Shown here: positions 36,801-48,800 of the stretch, one piece after another
How positions within the stretch are numbered: position 1 is the first letter of the stretch
How the letters are laid out: each line of letters opens with the position of its first letter
NCBI GenBank assembly: GCA_026413225.1
Contig: CM048591.1
Location: 73,930,052-73,994,051 of the forward strand
DNA: 64,000 bases
Origin: Otis tarda
Taxonomy: Eukaryota > Chordata > Aves > Otidiformes > Otididae
Direction: 5' to 3'
Notes under the pieces: model-generated
What the model was told of the DNA's origin: nothing
What the model saw: only the letters and a program-made list of their open reading frames with translations
The model's database searches: none
Position numbers and translations under genes: made by a program

Positions 36801-39800
36801 TTTTAACAAAAGGGAAGCTAGGAGCGTTGTGTACCTCCGATTCCTGATGCATGTAGCCCAGGAGCAGAACACAGCCCACAGAGCAGTTAATTCCTTGTAG
36901 TGGTGGTTGGTGACTTGGAGGCTGCCCCACATGGGCAGCATGACCATCTCCAAGGCAGGGCACGTCTCCCAGCTGGGCAGCTAAAACCAAAATACTCTAG
37001 CTTCCTGGTTGGTTGGTTGGTGAGTCAGGAGGAATGCATGTTCTTGTTTTGTAGCTGTGAGTGGAGGGCACGTGCTGTCTCCTGGTCCCTGGGCTGACGG
37101 AATACAAAACTGCTTCTGCCACTGATGTACCAGAAGTTCTCTGTCGTATCACAGTTTACTTCCCAAAAGCGGGACTCACAGCAGCAGGGAAGAGAGTGTT
37201 TATCAGGAAGCTGAAGAGGAGTGAAGAGTGGGTTGGAGGAGTATAGAACTCCTTCGCACCCTTAGTGTGAGCTAGGGAGCCGTAGTAGAAAGGGGACAGA
37301 GAAGGAGAATGGAGAGTGTTATGGAAAGGGTCAGATTAAACATGATTTCTGTTGGGAAGGCTTTTAGTAGGGATTGGTGCCTGTTGCAAAAAGCAACCAA
37401 AGTTTACAGGAGAGGATGAGACGTGCTAACCAATTTAAAGGCAACATGTACATTTTTTTTTCATGTTTGTGTAGCACTGTTTGAAATAATGTTCTGAAGT
37501 ATTACAGTTTTAAACCCTAAAGTAAGGACTTGCAATATTAATGTTAGAATGAACACAGAAAAAATGTGTAATCCTTCTGATGTCAAGTTTGATATTCCTG
37601 TTCCAGACTGTTTTACTAGTGAATCTGCAATATGTACTTACAGACCTGAGCTGAAGAAAATGTGAGAGTACGGTGGTAAACAGTATTTCCTTTCATAACT
37701 ATCCTGCTTATTTTTAAGTAGCAGTTACGGTTTCTAATTTGATAGTCAGGCTATAACTCATTCTTATTTGCTTGTTTTGCAGCCATCGGATGCTTTGATA
37801 TTGGGAAAGATAAAAAATGTGGACTGTGTGCTGTTGGCAAGGTAAATGAGCATTTTAAGGGGTTTTATATTATGTGTCTTAAAGTCTTCTCAAAAGTTTT
37901 TTCTTTTTACATTAGGCGAACTGAATTTTTACTCCTCACTTCATGTTGTCCTGTGTGGTTGCTAGCAAAGTCCAGCAGAAGTCAGGGTTTTTTCCTGACC
38001 AAATTTGATGCTGCAGGGACTGAGAGTATTAAAAACACCATCTAGGTTAGGAAAGAGGAATCCAGTGGTGGGTGCTACCCTAATAAGAACGGCAGCCTTG
38101 CAAGGCTGCCTAATAACCTCAGTAATCCTATGCTCCCTGCGTTTGCAAATTTCCTGGGTGAAACTGGGAATTTGCCTTTCTGCTGTATCTCTAATGCCCT
38201 TGTGGACTCTTACAAATAATTCTCTTTGATTATTGAGTCCTCTGGCTGTTACCTTCATTACTTGGGAGGCTGCATCTCTGTAGTTCTCCCTCCCTGGGTC
38301 ATTTTTATTCAGACATCTCTTACCATCCTCAGAAGGGACTCTGGAAGCAGGATCTGCAGAAGAGCGCATGGAAATTTCACACTCATTTAACTGTAGATGT
38401 CTAGGACCAATGTGCTACTACGTTAAACCTAAGAATGCTAAGACAGTTACCAGCTTCTGGATAGTATGGGCAGAGCCAGGTGCTGGTAACAGGGTTCATC
38501 AGCAGTCCCAGATTAATCAAGGTGATGAAGCAAGGCCAGCATCCATCCAGGGAGTCCAGACAGGAGTGGCAGATGTGGCCAGAGACAGGATTGGAGACAA
38601 GGCATGTCTGAAGTCTGTCCAGAAAATAAGTCTGGAGACAAACTACAGCATGGCCTGAAGACCGTCCAGGAGACAGGGCTGTGGACAGGCACGCCTATGA
38701 CATAGCTGGGGCCAGGAGTGAAGGCTGGGGCCTGAACTTGGAGGTGGGAGCAACTAGGCTCTCGGGCACCAGGTGTTTGGGTGGAGGCCCAAGTTGAAAC
38801 TGACCAGGGCAGTTATGACTCAGTGATGCACTCAGGGCCTCGATTCTTTTCACACCAGTGTTTTTCTGCTGCTGCTACCACCATTAACTGTTACCATCTC
38901 TGCAACTACACGTCTGTCTGTGGTTTTTTTTACGTTGCATGGACTTAGCTAATATATTTTATTAAACCTGGACATAATTTTTCTCATTTTCTCAAGTGAA
39001 ATACTAAGCCAAGATCTCATAGGTGTGTTGTATCAAAGTCGTCCTTGAGCTACAGTTGGCTGAATAACTCAGCTGTAGTTTACATCCTCACTGGGATTTA
39101 TGGCTATTCACATACGACCCTCATGAGTTTACTTTGGGGTCTAAGGTACCTACAACTTCCCTTTGTGTTTTGGGAAAAATAACAAAGTTGCTCATGAACG
39201 GTAGATTAAAAAAAAAAAAAAAAAGTCATATATATTCTAGAAGAGGATTGTGACAACAACTGCAGCATTAAACAATAAATCTGCCTGCTTAGTAGCTTAT
39301 CAGAAATGGTAATGACAACATGGGAATCCTGCCTGGCAGTGCTTGGTCGTGTTGTGTGCAACTCCCTGTTCCCAATTGATTGAGCTCTTAAGACCTTTTG
39401 GTCTCTGTGAAAGAATAAGTTGGGAAATTAAGTTCCTCCTGTCCTGTTACATGGTTGAAAATAATTTTGAAATGTATTTAATCATTATGTGAGCAGTGTA
39501 CCTCTCTAGCAATGACAGAGGTAACACGAAAGCTTGTGCTTATAAGACTGTCTTGGTGAAAAAATATACTGCAACAGTACAAAGTCATTCTTCTAATTTA
39601 TGAAAGCTGTCAGATCATTTTAAGAGCAAAGAGAAAAATGGAATGTTTCTACTGTTTTCTTTGGGAAGGTGACAGATTAAAACAGCGTGTTCTTTCAGTT
39701 TTTAATTTCCTGTGATGTGCCGCTCTTTTCTGGGTGAGAGAATACAAACAGCACTTCTGAACAGAAAATTTGTAGAGGTGTGTATATAAATCTTACAAAT

Positions 39801-42800
39801 TTGTTGTAGTGTGTGGAAGAGTTAATTTGCTATACCTGTGTTTTCAGAATCTGTGGAACTGACTTAGAAAATTTAGAGAAAAATGCTTTTTGTATTCTTA
39901 AAGCTACTGAGGTGTGTTTAGATTGTATTTTCAATATTCTTTTCGTTAGTCTTGAACTTAAAATTTTATATTTAAAAAGAAAATGATACCACTGCTTCTT
40001 AAGTCAAATAGTGAGAGAACCTTAAGACAGTTAGGAAAACAAGCTACACTGGAAGTAGCTGAAATTATCAGTTCCACTTCCAATGTTGTTAGGGAAATTA
40101 CATTTCCTGGAATTCTCTTTATTTTACACTCTTGCACTTGTATCTTTGCAGACATGGAAGGCATCACACAATTATGCCATCGAACGTCAATTACCGTGCG
40201 AATATCTGGGCATTAAAAGAAGAAAATTGTTCGCATGTTTTAGTGACTACTGCCTGTGGTTCATTACGAGAGGAAATACAACCTGGTGATCTTGTCATAA
40301 TTGACCAGTTCATTGACAGGTGAGGAACATTTGTTTTAAATTGTGTTCTTAAGTTTTGAGGTAGAAAAATGGGGACAAGTGGAGTTAAACCATATAATAA
40401 CATGTTAATGTTAAATTAAGTTTTTGTGGAATTAGGTGATAGCCTCAGTTCTTACAGCAAAAAAAAAAAAAGTAAGATTAATACAAGAAGATGTGATAGG
40501 AAACAGGAATGAGATCACAAGACCTTCAGCTCTAACAGACGCAGAAGAAATACTAGGCTTTGAAGAATGGTCTTAAATGGATGAAGTCTGGGAAGAGTCC
40601 TTCTGAAGAGATCAGATGTCCTATGCTCAGATGCAGGGGAGGAACATGGATAAAATCACAGACTGTTCTAAGTTTTAAGAAGACTCTGAAATGAGATGGA
40701 GAGGTGCAAGAAAGCATATAGAAGCCAGGTAAGAAGATATATGCAGTAATAATGAGGCTCTGCAGAAGAGAGATCAAATGGAACACAGTAGGAAGAAAGG
40801 AGGCTGTTTTAAAACAAGGCTAGATGCTAACGTTTTTTATTTGCTAAGAATCATAAGGAAGTAATTTTTTTCCAAAGTCTGTGTACTCCAGTCAGTCCTC
40901 CCCTCCTTGATCATGTGATATTTAGAAAAATTCAATCAAACAAGGCGGGAGAAAAAAAGCTACATTTAAAGGTCACCCACTACACTAAATATTTTTAAAA
41001 TATAGTTGCACATTTTAAGAGGTAAATTTATTAGTAGTACTTACAGGTATACTATATCTGAAGGTCTTATTTGGGTATTCCACCTGATTTTAAGTGGTTT
41101 CTTTGTACTTCTGTGGGGCTGCTGGCCATATTTCATTGCCAAATGAACATATATACCTAGGTTTGTTCTCTGCAGCGCAGTGCTATTCAGATTTTGATTT
41201 ACTGAAATTTTTGTGTGTGTGTGTCACTGAAATGCTTTTTCTTGTCAGAGGGTACATTTTAAGCACAGTGTATCTAAATGACTAAGTACCCTGCAGGAGC
41301 AAGCCTCATATAACCTGCTTCCTGTTACACTAGACTTGATTTATGGGTGGAGAGCAACTGTTTTGCTGACAATAGTCTTTTTTTCCTTTTTTTTTCAAGT
41401 CTAAAAGTATTTAAGCTGATCGCTTTATTTATACAGATTAAATCATAATCATCCTTATTCTGCCAGTAGTACTTGGAAATGAGTAATTTTAGTATAGATA
41501 TTGATTTATGTAGGAAAGATACTAATTAGACATACCTGGGTACACAAGTTTGGATGATTACCAGTAAAGCACCAGTTATTTTGACAGCATTATCATCTAG
41601 CAGACTTCCGGGTAGGTGAGGGGAGCCTAAACATGCTAAGCTGTGGATTGCATGCGTGGTAAGAAGTAGCCTCTGGCCCTGAGAGCCTGCAGTTTTAAAC
41701 AAGAAACAGTTGGAATCGTTGCAGAGTTGTTATCTGCTACGGATGAGGGGTGGAGGTATGGGGGAACTAGCTCTTGCAGAGGTCAGGCAGAAAGACATTA
41801 ACAGAGCCAGGAAGTGAACCCAGATGTGAAATCTGAGACCATCCTTCATCCAAAATGTCATTATCAAAATTAATGATTCATTTTGAAGCTACCTAATCTC
41901 CTCTCACAGCTTTAAATTTCCAGCACTTGCCAGTCTGCATCATAACTTCTGAGATAAAAAGGAAATAATCAGCTTGGTTAAGTTTGGGTTTTAACAACAT
42001 GTCCTTTTCAAGAATAATTTTTAAAAAAAAAAAAGGTTCCAGAACAAATCAAGATATTTATCAGATATGAAGATGAGTGAAAGGACAGGGATCATTTACA
42101 TTGCAGCAGAGAAGGCAAATAGTATAATATCTTGGGCTGCACTAGTAGGAGTGTTGCCGGTGTGTCAAGGGAGGTGATCCTTTTTCCCCTCTACTCAGCA
42201 CTGGTGAGGACACACCTGGAATACTGTCTAGTGCTGGGCTCCCCAGTGCAAGAGGGACATGAACATACTGGAGAGAGTTCAGCAAAGGATCGTAAAGATG
42301 CTGAAGGAACTGGAGCACCTCTCTTATGAGGACAGGCTGAGAGAGCTGGGACTGTTCAGCCTGGAGAAGAGAAGACTCAAAGGGGATCTCATCAATGTAT
42401 ATAAATACCTGGAGGGAGGGTGCAAAGAGGACGGAGCCAGGCTCTTTCCAGTGGTGCCCAGGGACAGAACAAGAGACAATGGGCACAAACCAAAACGCAG
42501 GAGCTCCCTCTGAACAGCAGGAAACACTTGTTCACTGTGAGGGTGACCAAGCACTGGCACAGCTTGGCCAGAGACATGGTGGAGTCTACCTGCTTGGAGA
42601 TATTCAAAAGCCACTGGGACATGGTCCTGGGCAACCAACAAGTTCCAAGTGGCCCTGTTTGAGCAGAAGAGTTGGACCAGATGACCTCCAGAGGTCCCTT
42701 CTAACTTCAACTATTCTGTGATTCTGTGATCAGTGTCTTCATTTAGAGTTTATTCAGAAGGTCACCAGTAGTAATGGCATAGCCCATATATGAGCAGTGT

Positions 42801-45800
42801 TTCATTCGAGCAAGTAAGTTTTCATTTCAATGTAGAAGAGTGGGAACTTGTGGGAACTTTTTTTGTGGCTTCAGAAAACCAAGAAGCTTCTTGGAAAAGC
42901 ATGCTGCAGTGCGGAAAACAATATGTAATCTGAATTTAAAAATTGCCCTTTAATTCAGAAAACTGACAAGTCGTAATAGTCTGTTTCATTTGACAATTTG
43001 ATTTCTGTGGTAAGTCTTTTTCCTATATTATCTTTGCCTCTGCTGGTTCTTTGGAGGTAGGTCTTTTTAACCTTTCACAGAGGTGTATCATCTGTAAAAG
43101 TGATTGCATTATGTATCAAAAATCATTATGAAAACAAAGCTGCTGACAGGAAGATATTTTAATGGGACAAAATAAATTAATTGTGAAAAGATGCCAATTT
43201 TCTGGAATACCTTCTAATGAAAGATCAGGGTCCTGTGAACAAACTGTGTCAGCAATCTTGGAAAGAAGGTATTGGTTAAAGCTGCAAAAACAGTAGGTTA
43301 TTTTTTCTTGAAAGGTACCCTGGCTTCTATATAGTGATTAACCCGTGCTAGGCACTACGTGGGAAAGAGGCTTCGGTCTAGGTGGGAAGGATTTACTCAG
43401 TCTGACATTAAAATCAATGCCTTCGAAGTGTTCAGGTACCTTTTGGTATATGGGCTCTAGTTCTCAATAGGGATCACATCATTATCTTCCTTCCAGGTAT
43501 GAAGCAAGAAGAAGGAATAGTGAACGGGAGAAGAGCTGGATTAAGTAGAAAGCTGTAGGCAGCAATTGCAGTTTGCTTCACTTCAGCTTGGACATTGTGG
43601 CATTAACGACAGAATCTCAGGATATGAAGTTGTGTAGGACTTCTGCCTAGTTTAGGACGTAGGTTTAACTTATTGTGGGGAACAATTAATAGATGAAATT
43701 AGAACTATATAGCATTTCTGAACTTTTGAGAGCTTAATTCTGCAGATCATTAGCACTCCTAGTAAGTGTTTGATTTTGTATATAAAGTCTCTGCTTTCTT
43801 CACACTTGTCTATTAGTGTATATATTTAAACAATAAAAGATACATGTCTTTAAATAAGTACCAAAATATTTTCATGGTATTCTCCCTATTTCCAAATCTA
43901 AAAGTAACCACAAGTACTATTAGGGGCTACAGCAGTTGTTCTCCTCTTTGAAACAAGTGCCTAAAAAAAATCTGGAATAATTTTTTTTTTATGCATTTGG
44001 CTCCTGTTAATTTGTTACAGTGCTGTTAGTCATCTGGCTAGATAGGACTTTAAAGGGGCTTTTTAATACTTTCTGTTTAGTTTGTGCTGATGTTTGCTAG
44101 GAAAAGAAGAGCAAGAAAGTAACTACTTAAATTTAGATGACTCAGTCAGGAAGATGCAGAAAATAGCTTCATAAAATAAATCCTGTAACAGCTGCCAACT
44201 TTATTGTTTGAATTCTTTGTGTCACATGCATGACTACATTTATTATAGTATTGTTACACTCTGTAAATTTTTTTGTGGGAGAACTTTCTTTCAGTGTTGG
44301 AGGCAGAGCAAGCTGAGACTGCTTTTCACACAGCAGATACCAGTATGAATTTTTATTTTGTTCTTTAGCAGTACTGGAAGAAAGGGGAGGGTGATGATGC
44401 GAGTGATAGAGGACCATTTGTCACAGATGGAAATGATTGGTTTGTTCACTTAGTTGAGTTGGATTATGCTTCCTAGCATCAGTTGTAGTCAGCATTACCA
44501 GAAAATATTGTGTTACTGTGATAAAATGAAGGAGCAAGAGCCACCCTACTGTCTGATTAAAAGTGTAGATCTTGCTGCAGGGTGGGGAATACAAACTCTG
44601 GGGACACCTTCAAAATTGAGGTATGTGCAAAAGCAGTAAGGACAAGGCAGGCATGGCAAAACTATGCAGCAGTGCGAAAGTTTGCTTGTGCTATGAGTAC
44701 TACTGTCTCCTTGAGCTTGATACATAAGCAGTTATGCGTAAAAACATACATGCCCCTTTCCCAGGGAAGGAATTCCCTTTTCTCCTGTGCTGCCATCCAC
44801 TGTTTGGCGGAGAGGCAGCGTGGGGTTCTGGTGGGGGTCCTCTGTAGAGTCCTACGGACGTCAGATGGGCAGCAGGAGCTATGCAGCCCCAGCTGTTAGC
44901 TGCTTGCCTGTAGTTATTAGTCCAGTGCTTTCAGGTGCTGCTTCTGATCTCCCCCCCCCCGGAAGCATCTTTGTACTTTTCCTTTATGCTATGTCTGATC
45001 CTCCTGGATTGTGCGCTTCTACTACGGGTAGTGTGGCTAGTTTCCAGGCAGGCACTTGGTGACTTCTTCCTGTTTTGATGTAAACAATCAGGCAGTTGTA
45101 GAACATCCAGTGGAGAGTAAGGCAGGGAGAGCATCTGTGATTCTGTAATCTTCATTCTCTTTACGAGGGATACAGAGAAATAGTATTGCAGTGGGGAAAA
45201 TTATGTGCTGCTGCCCTGTACCCTGCAGGCAGGCAAGTGTGACAGATCAGGATGGACAACTTCTGACTTAAGTAGAAGGAGGAGAGGCTGAAATGTCTGG
45301 CACGGGCATTCCTCTGCGCCAGCTGCTAGCTCATAGATAGCAAGAATCAGAGGTTGGTTCAGATATGCCTTTATTCTTACCCTAAGCCTAGCAGCTTAAG
45401 GACACATCAGCTGGCCCTGTATAGAATAGCTGTGGCCTTTGCAAGGTTGCAGCCTTTAATGCAGAAGAGAAATTGTTGCACTCGGAGTGCAAACGTGTGG
45501 TCCATTTCTCAGTGTAGTCATTGGTCATACCATTGTTACTTATTCCCATACAGTTTGTATGTATGGCACTGAACATAGTGGGATTTATTAGACCATGTAA
45601 TTATGTGCCTGTTCTCTCCAAATAAAGTAGAGTATCTGAAAGTCAGAGATTAATATTTGTACATATGTGGTCTTTCCTCAGGGCTTTTCTGAGTGAAAGG
45701 GCCTAAAATACTATAATGCAGGAAATGGATTATGACTTTTCCCATTTCCTCCAATTCTAAATAACTCATTAGCAGATGTTGAAAAAAAGTGTGAAAAATC

Positions 45801-48800
45801 AGATACATTCTATTTGCAGCTCTTCAGTATCCTGTAAAGGAAAAATTAATATTAGTGTTTCAACCAATTTTAACAGCTGAATCCCATTTTGCATATGTTT
45901 TTAATTTGCTGATCTCTTTTCTTATTTTATAATCTCATCCTTAAGACTGTTCTATTGGTTCTTTTCTTTTTTTTTTTTCCCCAAATCTACTCTAACATGT
46001 AACTTGTATTAAAAGCCTTCTTTTAAATATTTGGTGGTGACTTGTGTGGGGATCTGTTATGAGCAGTATTACCTGCAGAAATTTTGTGTTTCAACTGTGG
46101 ATTGAATTTGGCTGTTGCCTTACTTTTCTTCTGTAAAGTACTGTTCTGGTTTTGTTTGGTGAGGGGGGGCCTAAGGTGGCAGCTTCTGTAGGAAACTGCC
46201 AGAAGTCGCTCCCCTTTGTTCAGTGGACTCGGCCGGGCCTAGGGCGGACCCGCTGCTGGCCAAGGCCGAGCCAATTGGTAGCAGAATGTCCCGTGATAAC
46301 ATATTTAAGAAGGGGAAAACAGAAAAAAAAAAAAAAAAAAGAAGATGTGAAGCAGCTGAGCAGGGGCAGAGAGGGGGAGGCGCGAGCCTTGTGGGCCTTG
46401 CAGGCATCACCCTCTAGTCTCCCGCCGGGCAGCTGACTGGGCCCAACTGGGCCCAGCCTGGCTGCAAGAAGTGGAGAGGAGATGAGAAGTGAATAAGATG
46501 TAAAAAGGATCCTGAGAGGCGTCTGCCAGCCTGTTGTGAGGAATGGCTGCAGACGCCAAGGTCAGTGGAGAAGGAGGGGGAGGAGTAATGCGCCTCCTGG
46601 CCAAGATTCCCCTGCAGCCTGTGCTGACTACCATGGTGGAGCAGGTTGTCCCCCTGCAGCCCATGGAGGTCCACGGAGGAGCAGAGATTCACCTGCAGCC
46701 CATGGAGGACCCCACGCTGGAGCAGGTGGATGCCTGAGGGAGGCTGTGGCCCATGGAGGGCCTGCTGGGGCAGCTGTTTTGGAGGGACTGCACCCCGTGG
46801 AAGAGATGACCCACACCAGAGCATTTTCACGAAGGAGTGTGGCCCGTGGGAGGGACCCCGCGATGGAGCAGAGGAGGAATGCGAGGAGTTCTTCCCCTGA
46901 CGATGACACAGCGGTGTAAAACAACGTGTGATGAACTGACCACGACCCCCATTCCCTGTTCCCCCCTGTGCCACTCGGGGGTGGAAGGTGGTAGAGATAA
47001 TGTTAAGCCTGGGAAGAGGGAGGGGCGAGGGAAGGTTATCTTGTTCTCTGTCTCATTCTCCTGCTAGTTTTAGAAATAAATGAATACTTTTCTCCAAGTC
47101 AAGTCTATTTTGCCCGTGACAGTAACTTTAAGGATTTCTCCCCGTCCTTATCTCAAACCTCGAGCCATTTTTCTTATATCATCTCCCTCTGTTCTCTTGG
47201 AGGGTGGGGGCAGTGAGAGAGAGACTGTGTAATCTGGTCCTGATCGGGGCTGAACTACGACAAGTACAATGTGTAACACACTGCAGAGAAGAAGGGAATG
47301 TCTCAAAGAATTTTGCTCCTGAGGATTTTTACCATCCAGTTGGCTGAATTAGCTTGAGGCAGTGCATTTGAGGGTAAAGTGGTAGCAGGTAACAGTTCAG
47401 TAGTTGTCAAACTGGCGTGCTGGATGGTAATTTCTGCAGCATGTTTGACCATTGCCATGGAATGAAACAATTTCTCAATTGAAAGAATGGAGAAAGAGGA
47501 TTCTTCTACTTGCAAGCTGCCAATGCATGTGTATAATCTTTCTGAGAATATTAAGACATCCCAATTCCGGAGTTTTTATGGTTGAATTCACACCTCTCTT
47601 GTTCAGGAAGCTATTCCCATAAATTCCTATCCTTTCAATGTAGGAATGCAATGATATTAACAAGCTCTATTTTGACTAGCTTTGTGGTAATTCAAACTTG
47701 ATACCTTCTCTTCCTGAAAGCTTACTGTGCCCTTTTTTTTCAGAGCTTACTTGCTTGACTATTAAATTTAGCTGATTTTCTTTAGTTCAGATCTGAAAGA
47801 TTTGAACAGAGGCAAAACAGGATTACAGGTGGTCATTAATATGATACAGATATGTTTGTTCCCCTCCAGGAATGGTATGGTTTTGGATTTGTGTCAATTT
47901 CTTGCTTACTTTTCTTTTGTCTCCCTATTCTTTCTGAACATGTTTTCTGCTTTTCTAGGACAACTAAAAGACATTGTACTTTTTATGATGGACAGCATTC
48001 CAGTCTTTCAGGAGTATGTCATATTCCAATGGCAGAGCCGTTCTGCACCAAGACCAGAGAGGTTAGTGAATTCTCTAGTAGTATTTACAAACGTTAGTTT
48101 TATGGCACTTACTCATGATAATCTAATTATACATTCTTAGAATACAGAGGCAATCTGCACCTCTTTATTCTTGTTTCTCAGATATGTCATGGTTTTAAGG
48201 AAAAATGTGACCTTTGGAAGGCATAGGAAGTCAAAGATCTTGTGTCTGTAGGAGCTGTCTTCCTAAGAGAAGTATGCAGAAGATGTCAGTTATCAACCTA
48301 GATTCCCTCAGGGTCTTAATAACAGGACAAAAGATCTTTATTTATCAGGTAACAAGCTAAGAGACCAACAAAGTGGACAAAGCAGGAAGATAGAATTAGG
48401 AATTAGTTCCTTTTTGTTCTGAATAAAAATGCACCATATGGCAGAGGCACTCTACATACTTAATACAAAGAGTTAAATAGTACTTTAGCATTCACAGAAA
48501 TTACAATATTGCATTTGTGATTTTGTTTATTGTAGCAGTGTGTTGTGGTGGAGAGTCAAAGCTTACTTAAAGGATGTTAAAAGTAGAAGCAAGCCAAATT
48601 ACAGTAGCCTTTTATTCTTGACTGTTGCTCTTTGTTCTGTCTCTTCAAGATTTGGAAGCTTCAAAGCCACTTAGAGTAAGCGATGTGAAACACTGCTCAG
48701 TTTTTCAACACCTTTCTAAGCTTCTGGGAGGAGTATATCTGTGATTACGTATGCCACCTTAGTGTGTTCTTAGACCTGAGGAGAAGGGAAAGTGAAGATG

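Larger units (their letters stand above)
37842..40151 (+). other. MTAP: MTAP intron 3 (2.3 kb)
   Basis: GTAAAT to TTTGCAG. The first 1 kb is unusually GC-rich for this gene and holds an unrecognised block with a degenerate minisatellite (listed separately). The remainder is AT-rich with an A18 run near 39209. Confidence 0.9.
40320..47958 (+). other. MTAP: MTAP intron 4 (7.6 kb)
   Basis: GTGAGG to TTTTCTAG. The longest intron: contains a TG microsatellite at 41212-41224, an old MIR-like tail near 41800, a CR1 fragment at 42104-42730, a C10 run at 44951-44960 and a 1.1-kb solo LTR at 46142-47262. Confidence 0.9.

Noticed and set aside
46414..46974. 186-codon minus-strand frame (and 127-codon plus-strand frame) near 46.5-46.9 kb
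   Set aside because: Lies wholly inside the solo LTR; length comes from GC-rich tandem repeats.
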